DNA of 26,878 nucleotides from Desulfobacterales bacterium (lineage in GTDB: Bacteria; Desulfobacterota; Desulfobacteria; Desulfobacterales; JAFDCJ01). Within the stretch, counting starts at the first letter, position 1. Every line of letters begins with the position of its first letter. The translations under genes and the position numbers were made by a program. Below the pieces are notes generated by a model. The model did no database searches. It was not told the DNA's origin and was given only the letters and a program-made list of their open reading frames with translations. Where the stretch lies: the NCBI GenBank assembly GCA_020345785.1, contig CP070771.1:7013799-7040676 (forward strand), given 5' to 3'. Below are positions 22,149-26,878 of the stretch, piece after piece.

Positions 22149-22274
22149 GAAATTCATAGTTTGCTGAAAATCAAATTGATAAACCTGATCCTCAGCCGGC
22201 TTGTCCGAATGACCAAATCCGAAAAAATCCGGTGCCACTACTCGATGGCCGGCTCCTGTGAAAACCGGAATCAT
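22149..22274 (-). pseudogene. Fragment of a haloalkane dehalogenase-like alpha/beta hydrolase
   Basis: On the minus strand, about 42 codons read MIPVFTGAGHRVVAPDFFGF, then GHSDKPAEDQVYQFDF. This is the strand-3/oxyanion-region sequence of haloalkane dehalogenase-type hydrolases (GHRVVAPDxxGFGxSDKP). The nucleophile elbow and the catalytic His region are missing; 3' of it the frame runs into repeat-like DNA (CAGGTGTCAG words) and stops. It begins right behind the Nudix gene stop, in another frame. It is a relic of about one seventh of a gene. Confidence 0.75.
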
Positions 22275-22282
22275 TTGCCTTT

Positions 22283-22759
22283 TTACTCGCTATGAGGGTC
22301 ATTGCCCAAAACTTCACACAGCTGTTCGATAAAGCCTACCTGACCCTTTAAAAGCTTTATTTTTGCTGCATTTATGGGGAACCATTCTGCTCGGTCAACC
22401 TCAGGAAATTCAGCCTGCTTGCCGGAGTGCGGCGGCCACTCCATGGAAAATTTATTGCTTTTAATTTTGCCGGCATCGCAGTCACCTGCAAATGCCCATG
22501 CAGCAATAATTTTTCTGCTTGGTTGTTTGATTGGTGAAAGTTGTATGAAATTACCCTCGGCTTCATATCCGGTCTCTTCTTTAAACTCACGTTTAGCCAC
22601 CTCAAATGCTTCCTCATCCTCTGTATATTCCCCTTTCGGTATGGACCAGACGCCTTCATCCTTTTTGCTCCAGAAGGGGCCGCCCGGGTGCACTAAAAAA
22701 ACCTCCAGCTTCGCGTCCCTATAACGGTACATGACAAGACCGGCACTCATTTTCGCCAT
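22283..22759 (-). CDS. Nudix hydrolase
   Basis: Hydrolyses nucleoside-diphosphate-linked compounds; exact substrate unknown. The Nudix box is complete: G-EYTED-E-EAFEVAK-REFKEETGY matches GX5EX7REUXEEXGU at about residues 47-69. The opening MAKMSAGLVMYRYRD and LEVFLVHPGGPFW are typical of a small stand-alone Nudix subfamily with the fold's first two strands. A GTG at 22771 is in frame, but the family begins at MxKxSAG, so ATG 22759 is preferred (158 residues) although its ribosome site is weak. The 3' neighbour on the same strand is a hydrolase relic, and a hairpin lies 28 nt upstream of the start. Confidence 0.9.
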   Translation of the reverse strand: MAKMSAGLVMYRYRDAKLEVFLVHPGGPFWSKKDEGVWSIPKGEYTEDEEAFEVAKREFKEETGYEAEGNFIQLSPIKQPSRKIIAAWAFAGDCDAGKIKSNKFSMEWPPHSGKQAEFPEVDRAEWFPINAAKIKLLKGQVGFIEQLCEVLGNDPHSE

Positions 22760-22786
22760 AACTATTACCACAGGTTGCTGAATTCA

Positions 22787-22818
22787 AAGCCCTGAAGCCG
22801 GCCTAAGCTTCAGGGCTT
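22787..22818. terminator. 12-bp perfect hairpin upstream of the Nudix gene
   Basis: AAGCCCTGAAGC pairs with GCTTCAGGGCTT around 8 nt. On the plus strand it is followed by CGTTTATA, a poor T-tract. It could end plus-strand transcripts arriving from the OsmC relic, or sit in the leader of the Nudix gene. Confidence 0.4.
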
Positions 22819-23336
22819 CGTTTATACCTTGAAGATCTTAAGGCAGTTTCTCAGGGTTGCAGAGATTATTGGATCTGACCGCACTCCGGCCGCAGTTTTT
22901 GCAAAATGGATGCGCACTACATTAAATATTCACTCGAGCGATACTGTCAAGCTGGCAACTCTGGCCCTGCAGTGCTCTTGACAGATTGGATAATCGCTTT
23001 ATTTATCAATTATCAGCCTTTTCAAGGCGGATACTAGTCGAAAAACCCACAGCGTCGTTAAACCGGTCAAACCTCTCACCAAGTAGGCCGGCATTAAAAT
23101 TGTATATATTGAATTCGTATTCAAATAATGGTAACAAAAACAGCTGTCACTAGCCGCATGAGGGCTAGCGGTGGGATTATGAGATAGCGGCAAGAGCAGA
23201 TATATTTTAAATTGAACGTATCTGAGTCCCCTCACAGCGTCAACGACCGCCCCGTGCGGAGCAGGTGGCTTGAATTTTCGGCCATAGGATGAAAAGGCAA
23301 GAGGACGTCAGTACTCTTATCGTTGAACTTACAATT
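22819..23336. other. Gene-free stretch with small inverted repeats
   Basis: Nothing recognisable as coding. CTGTCAAG (22944-22951) and CTTGACAG (22977-22984) form an 8-bp inverted repeat; CTAGCC-GCATGA-GGGCTAG lies near 23150; an AT-rich block (23095-23130) carries TTGAAT-TCGT-ATTCAA. These may be operator or repeat remnants. Confidence 0.35.
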
Positions 23337-23371
23337 CCGCCTCGGCAGGATGCGGAGTCCCGCCGAGGCGG
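23337..23371. repeat. GC-rich hairpin before the DUF2284 gene
   Basis: CCGCCTCGGC (23337-23346) pairs perfectly with GCCGAGGCGG (23362-23371). It ends 35 nt before the DUF2284 start, with no T-tract. It could be a leader structure or a REP-type unit. Confidence 0.5.
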
Positions 23372-23406
23372 GATTTGTATGGCAAGAATCAAGGAGTTGA
23401 CATCGT

Positions 23407-23958
23407 ATGAGCATTACCCCGGAAAAGCGGCAAACCATCGATGCGATATTCAAGAAAAGAGGCTACACCAACTACAAATGGATCGACCCCCAACAAATCA
23501 TTGTGTCCCAGTGGGTGCGCCTGAAATGCCAGTTCGGCTGCGGTGAATACGGCCACTGCGGTGCCTGTCCGCCCAACACCCCATCGGTGGCCGAATGCGA
23601 GCGCTTTTTCGGCGAATACAGCGATGCCGTCATCCTGCACTTTGAGGGCACCATGGACAAGCCCGAAGACCGCCATGCATGGTCGCGCAAGATCAACGCC
23701 AAACTGCTCAAACTGGAACGGGACGTCTTTCTGGCCGGCTATGAACGGGCATTTTTACTGTTCATGGACTCGTGCTGCTTTTGCAAGCAGTGTACCGGCA
23801 GCCGGCAGACCTGCAACGAGCCGCGCAGGGCCCGGCCGGCCCCGGAGGCCATGGCCGTGGATGTGTATACCACCGTGCGCCAATTCGGGTTCCCCATCAA
23901 TGTGCGCACAGACTACAAACAGAAAATGGACCGCTATGCGTTTTTAATGGTGCATTAA
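23407..23958 (+). CDS. DUF2284 cysteine-rich (putative metal- or Fe-S-binding) protein
   Basis: 183-residue cytoplasmic protein of the DUF2284 family, predicted to bind metal. The N-terminal cluster is CQFGCGEYGHCGACPPNTPS (Cys41, 45, 51, 54) and a second cluster is CCFCKQCTGSRQTC (Cys123, 124, 126, 129, 136), enough ligands for one or two Fe-S clusters. The family is frequent in strict anaerobes, including methanogens and sulfate reducers. ATG 23407 has AAGGAG nine bases upstream. It is alone on its strand. No enzymatic role is established, so I do not propose one. Confidence 0.87.
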   Translation: MSITPEKRQTIDAIFKKRGYTNYKWIDPQQIIVSQWVRLKCQFGCGEYGHCGACPPNTPSVAECERFFGEYSDAVILHFEGTMDKPEDRHAWSRKINAKLLKLERDVFLAGYERAFLLFMDSCCFCKQCTGSRQTCNEPRRARPAPEAMAVDVYTTVRQFGFPINVRTDYKQKMDRYAFLMVH

Positions 23959-24104
23959 AATTCAATCGGTCATCCGGTGCAGCTCGGCGTGACCTCCGAT
24001 CCTTAAAATCAGCCTAAGCAACTCAATCAACCGATTCAACGCCTCGCGGCATTTTTTATGCCTTCCAGCTTCCTGGCCTCCGAGCCTCCCAGCCTGAAAG
24101 CTGT

Positions 24105-24157
24105 AACCTATGAGCTATCAACTATATACTGGCATCGGAGATGCCCTCTTTCACCTT
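24105..24157 (+). repeat. Dispersed repeat with GGCATCGGAGATGCC hairpin, copy 2
   Basis: AACCTATGAGCTATCAACTA, then the hairpin at 24131-24145, then CTCTTTCACC. It is the same element as at 4300-4352 and in the same orientation. It is followed by pyrimidine-rich words (CCTTTCACCTTTC, repeated) up to the end of the flavoprotein gene. Confidence 0.7.
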
Positions 24158-24233
24158 TCTCCGCCAGCGCCCTGCCGTGCGCCGAGCGCCTATTTCCTTT
24201 CACCTTTCACCTTTCTCCTTTGTCCTTCGACCT

Positions 24234-25934
24234 TTACCCCCACCTTCCGCCTCCAAGCAGCGCTTCATCATACTGCCAAGAAGGGTCGATCAGCGCTTCC
24301 GCTATTTGGATTGATCCATCCGGCGCCGGCTGCAAAATAACGGCCCGGGCCTGGTCGTCAGGATTCCACGCGGGGTAATCCTCTCGAAAATGCCCGCCCC
24401 GGCTCTCTTTTCTTTGCAGGGCGGCCCTTGCCGCCAGCTCTCCCACCAGAAGCAGGTTTTTGAGTTCGAGTGCCCGAATGAGATCCGACGGTTGACTTAC
24501 CGAAAGCTCGAGGCGACAGGCATCGTGCAATTGACGAATGTCGCAAAGCAGCTGTGTCAGACTCTTTTCAGATCTGACTGTCAGTGCATGGTTCCAGGCC
24601 GACGTCTGAAGCACCCTTAGAAGCTCATCAGGAGCTGTTTTCCCTGAGGAAAAGGAAAGCATCCGGACAGCTTCGATTTTTTCCCGTGCGGTGGGTACAA
24701 TATCCCTGTCGACAGGGTTTGTTTTTGCCCATCGGACGGCCGATTCCGCGGCTCTTAGACCGAAAACAAGGCAGGCCGACAACATGTTGCCCCCCAGCCG
24801 GTCCGCACCGTGCATGCCGCTGCCGGTCTCCCCGGCCGCAAACACACCGGGAATCGAGGTCATCGATCCGGCATCGATTCTGAGCCCGCCGTTGGAGCAT
24901 TGGTGTCCCATCGTAATTTGGACCGGAGACGTGCGCAGGTCGATACCCCGATCCCGCAGGAATCGCCTCTGTTTTTCCGGAAGCCGGTCAATTGCGGCCG
25001 TAACGTCGACGAAGACTCCGCCATGTGTCGAACCCCGACCGGCCTGTATTTCCTTGACGATCGCAATTCCGAGGTATCGCGATGCAGGGTCGCGGGTGCT
25101 GAAGGGCGCATGACGGATATTCTCCTCGAGGCATTGATCGACGCTGATTCCGGTCGGCAGATAAGCGGGAAGAATGAGATCGCCGTGCTTATTCCGGATG
25201 TCACGCAGCGCTTCTTTGTGCCAGGCATGGAAAAGATTGCGCGATGGATGGACCGTGCAAAAAAAGATCTGCATGAATTCCAGGTTGATCAGCGCTGCAC
25301 CGGCTCTAAATCCCATGGCGTAACCATCGCCCGTCACACAATCCGGGTGCACATTGTGCTTGAAAAGCTGCGCATTGCCTCCGGTGGCCAGTATGACGGC
25401 GGGCGTTTTGAACAGGTAAATTTCTCCATTTTCGGCGACGCCCACAGCACCGGCACAGCAGCCGTCTTTGACCAGCAAGTCCGCGATCATGGTCTGTTCG
25501 AAAACCCGCATCCCGGATGAACGGATTTCCGGTTCGATGGCATGAACAAACGGATAGCCCAGGTGATAGGGTGCGTCCAAATCAAAACGAATGTCCCACG
25601 CTCTCAACTGTCTGCGGATTTTCGGAAAATCCTCCACCAGGGCCGATACCAGTTCGGGGTCGGCCATGCCCAGCCCGGCCTGGATAATCCGTTGGTACAA
25701 CGCATCCGGATCGTCGGCAGCGTAAGGTGCGCCGGCAAGCCGGGGGGAGCCGCTCTCGCTGGCACCGCAGCACGACGCGCCGGCCCCTCTTCGTCCGATC
25801 AGGCCGTAGGAGCCTTTCACCGCCTGGCAGACGTCGACATTCTGCTCAAGCAGGTATTTAGCTGCGGCCGCGCCGGCCAACCCGCCGCCGATGACCAGTA
25901 CATCACAGGCAATGACGTTCGTTTCAGTGTTCAT
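24234..25934 (-). CDS. FAD-dependent dehydrogenase (succinate dehydrogenase/fumarate reductase flavoprotein family)
   Basis: Flavoprotein of 566 residues in the SdhA/FrdA/L-aspartate oxidase superfamily. The FAD Rossmann motif is VIGGGLAGA (14-22), the second FAD segment is ILATGG (181-186) with GDGYAMGFRAGA (202-213), and the isoalloxazine-binding C-terminal motif is AAGETGSGMHGADRLGG then NMLSACLVFG (about residues 366-392). Late in the sequence RGGHFREDYP is the family's helical-domain signature. Cys55-Cys56 lie where other members have the flavin-proximal loop. No Fe-S or membrane-anchor subunit is adjacent, so it may be a soluble oxidoreductase rather than a respiratory complex subunit. 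ATG 25934 has GGAGGTGGTGAT upstream. A THEP1-like gene lies upstream on the same strand, 126 bp away. The substrate is unknown. Confidence 0.88.
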   Translation of the reverse strand: MNTETNVIACDVLVIGGGLAGAAAAKYLLEQNVDVCQAVKGSYGLIGRRGAGASCCGASESGSPRLAGAPYAADDPDALYQRIIQAGLGMADPELVSALVEDFPKIRRQLRAWDIRFDLDAPYHLGYPFVHAIEPEIRSSGMRVFEQTMIADLLVKDGCCAGAVGVAENGEIYLFKTPAVILATGGNAQLFKHNVHPDCVTGDGYAMGFRAGAALINLEFMQIFFCTVHPSRNLFHAWHKEALRDIRNKHGDLILPAYLPTGISVDQCLEENIRHAPFSTRDPASRYLGIAIVKEIQAGRGSTHGGVFVDVTAAIDRLPEKQRRFLRDRGIDLRTSPVQITMGHQCSNGGLRIDAGSMTSIPGVFAAGETGSGMHGADRLGGNMLSACLVFGLRAAESAVRWAKTNPVDRDIVPTAREKIEAVRMLSFSSGKTAPDELLRVLQTSAWNHALTVRSEKSLTQLLCDIRQLHDACRLELSVSQPSDLIRALELKNLLLVGELAARAALQRKESRGGHFREDYPAWNPDDQARAVILQPAPDGSIQIAEALIDPSWQYDEALLGGGRWG

Positions 25935-26060
25935 GGGTTATCACCACCTCCAACCTTGAGCTTCATTTTCCCTAAAATTTGCCCGTTACGCCACCCGTCC
26001 CTTGTTCGGGGTGTTTCGCGTGGTCCCAACCAGTCTATTAATATTTGACAAAAATTTCAA

Positions 26061-26597
26061 TCACCCGGCATCGAAACGTTTAGCCTCGGCTCTTTCGATG
26101 AAAAATTCTTCAACCAGATAATTCCGATTCTTCACAGAAACCCTTTTCAGGAGCGTATCCGGCCGCTCCTTGACGGCCTCTATGAATGCATCTCCCTTCA
26201 GCGCTATGGAGCCCACCACGGTATTTGTCGAATCGAGGACCTTTATGAGGGTCTGCCTGAACAGCGCGGAAAAGCATTCCATTTTTCCGATTTCGTCCAC
26301 CACCACCAAAACATCGTCGTTTGCGGGCACCATAGACGGCACGGCGATCGTATCAATGTCCTGGAGATTGACGCCGTATTTCCCCACCCGCCTGGGGCTG
26401 CGGATATCGACGCGCGCCAGAATGCCGTGCCGCCCGTCCAGGGTTGTTATTGAAAATCCCACGCGCCGGCTCCTATCGCGAATTTCCCTGGTAAAGAACC
26501 CGGTGCTTGGCCGGTCGATTCGCTGAACGATTTTCTCTATAATCGTGGATTTCCCGCAGCCGGGCAAGCCGGTAAAGAGTATGTTCTTGTGCGCCAT
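26061..26597 (-). CDS. THEP1-type nucleoside-triphosphatase (NTPase_1)
   Basis: 178-residue P-loop NTPase of the THEP1 family, which hydrolyses NTPs broadly and is linked by some authors to RNA or nucleotide metabolism. Walker A is GLPGCGKST (10-18), Walker B with the following family signature is VVVDEIGKME (about residues 97-106). STGFFTREIR near residue 31 is the typical family motif after the first helix. Length is normal. ATG 26597 has GGAAGG upstream. It lies upstream of the flavoprotein gene on the same strand and faces away from the MaoC-like gene at the right edge. Confidence 0.9.
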   Translation of the reverse strand: MAHKNILFTGLPGCGKSTIIEKIVQRIDRPSTGFFTREIRDRSRRVGFSITTLDGRHGILARVDIRSPRRVGKYGVNLQDIDTIAVPSMVPANDDVLVVVDEIGKMECFSALFRQTLIKVLDSTNTVVGSIALKGDAFIEAVKERPDTLLKRVSVKNRNYLVEEFFIERAEAKRFDAG

Positions 26598-26782
26598 TTG
26601 GCCTTCCGATTCTCAGACGCCCATGAGAGGGACATTTTATTTTGGAGGTTCTTTATAGCCGGACGATGACCTTGGACTACTCCTACCACGAAAGCCTGAA
26701 GGAATCCAGAAGCAGCGTTGACTCTTCAAAGTAAAAAAGATAATCTGAACATCCCATAAACCCAAATCGGGAGTTACAAGTC

Positions 26783-26878
26783 ATGGAATTGGACCCTCAA
26801 TTTGCGGGCGCCCGAATGCGCCCCTACCAGGTCGATGTCGACTGGCGCAGGACCACCAACTACGCAGCCGCCGTCGGA
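26783..26878 (+). CDS. MaoC-like / hot-dog dehydratase N-terminus (partial)
   Basis: The first 32 codons of a gene that leaves the window on the right. They read MELDPQFAGARMRPYQVDVD and then RRTTNYAAAVG. A stretch ending in NYAAAVG is typical for the N-terminal MaoC or FAS1-type hot-dog dehydratase domain, where it is followed by D-x-NP. The ribosome site GGGAG is nine bases before ATG. If correct, it would hydrate enoyl-CoAs and fit the acyl-CoA enzymes elsewhere in the window. The identification rests on a short stretch only. Confidence 0.5.
   Translation, partial: MELDPQFAGARMRPYQVDVDWRRTTNYAAAVG

Noticed and set aside
23232..23546. Two small overlapping frames on opposite strands before the DUF2284 gene
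   Set aside because: They run through a GC hairpin and into the start of the DUF2284 gene; no recognisable family.
26666..26734. 22-codon frame (MTLDYSYHESLKESRS...) upstream of the MaoC-like gene
   Set aside because: Too short, with only a distant GGAGG; no similarity recognised. Could be a leader peptide, but nothing supports it.

Overview
The window looks like a chromosomal segment of a strictly anaerobic, diderm bacterium, most likely a Desulfobacterota (sulfate-reducing or syntrophic deltaproteobacterial type). The reasons are a tungsten-type aldehyde:ferredoxin oxidoreductase, a DUF2284 cysteine-rich protein, a C_GCAxxG_C_C redox protein, several fatty-acid or aromatic-acid type CoA enzymes, a periplasmic binding protein with a type I signal peptide, and intergenic regions full of short dispersed repeats. 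The taxonomic call is inference from gene content; no rRNA or tRNA is present.

Layout. 1-3100 (minus): an aldehyde:ferredoxin oxidoreductase gene followed by an acyl-CoA dehydrogenase that runs off the left edge. 3563-5926 (plus): a GNAT acetyltransferase, an AAA+/DUF4143 ATPase, and a 5' fragment of a second GNAT copy that dies in repeat DNA. 5927-7201 (minus): a radical SAM protein with an N-terminal B12-binding-like domain. 7202-8201: about 1 kb without a gene, filled with inverted repeats. 8202-10681 (plus): an APH-type phosphotransferase, a C_GCAxxG_C_C protein and a DjlA-like J-domain protein. 11074-12610 (plus): a DinB-fold protein and a metallo-beta-lactamase-fold protein that lacks three conserved metal-ligand positions. 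12781-19682 (plus): a complete branched-chain-type ABC importer, livF-livG-[acyl-CoA ligase]-livH-livM-livK, with the ligase built into the operon. 19941-22044 (plus): DUF2130 coiled-coil protein, MazG-like pyrophosphohydrolase and an OsmC-family gene broken by an in-frame stop. 22149-22759 (minus): a Nudix hydrolase and, just behind it, a short relic of a haloalkane dehalogenase-like hydrolase. 23407-23958 (plus): DUF2284 protein. 24234-26597 (minus): FAD-dependent dehydrogenase and THEP1-like NTPase. 26783-end (plus): start of a MaoC/hot-dog dehydratase.

How the genes fit together. The best supported functional unit is the ABC importer plus CoA ligase: an organic acid is bound in the periplasm, imported, and trapped and activated as a CoA thioester. 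Acyl-CoA dehydrogenase, MaoC-like hydratase and aldehyde oxidoreductase elsewhere in the window fit an organism that degrades organic acids by beta-oxidation-like routes, but they are not in the same operon. The second theme is genome decay and repeat traffic: an approximately 180-bp repeat occurs as two inverted copies 7.3 kb apart (one lies between livM and livK) with relics elsewhere, a 62-bp element has perfect 23-bp terminal inverted repeats, two small structured repeats each occur twice, and there are three gene relics (GNAT 5' end, OsmC, dehalogenase). I see no CRISPR array, no complete transposase, and no recognisable defence or toxin-antitoxin island.
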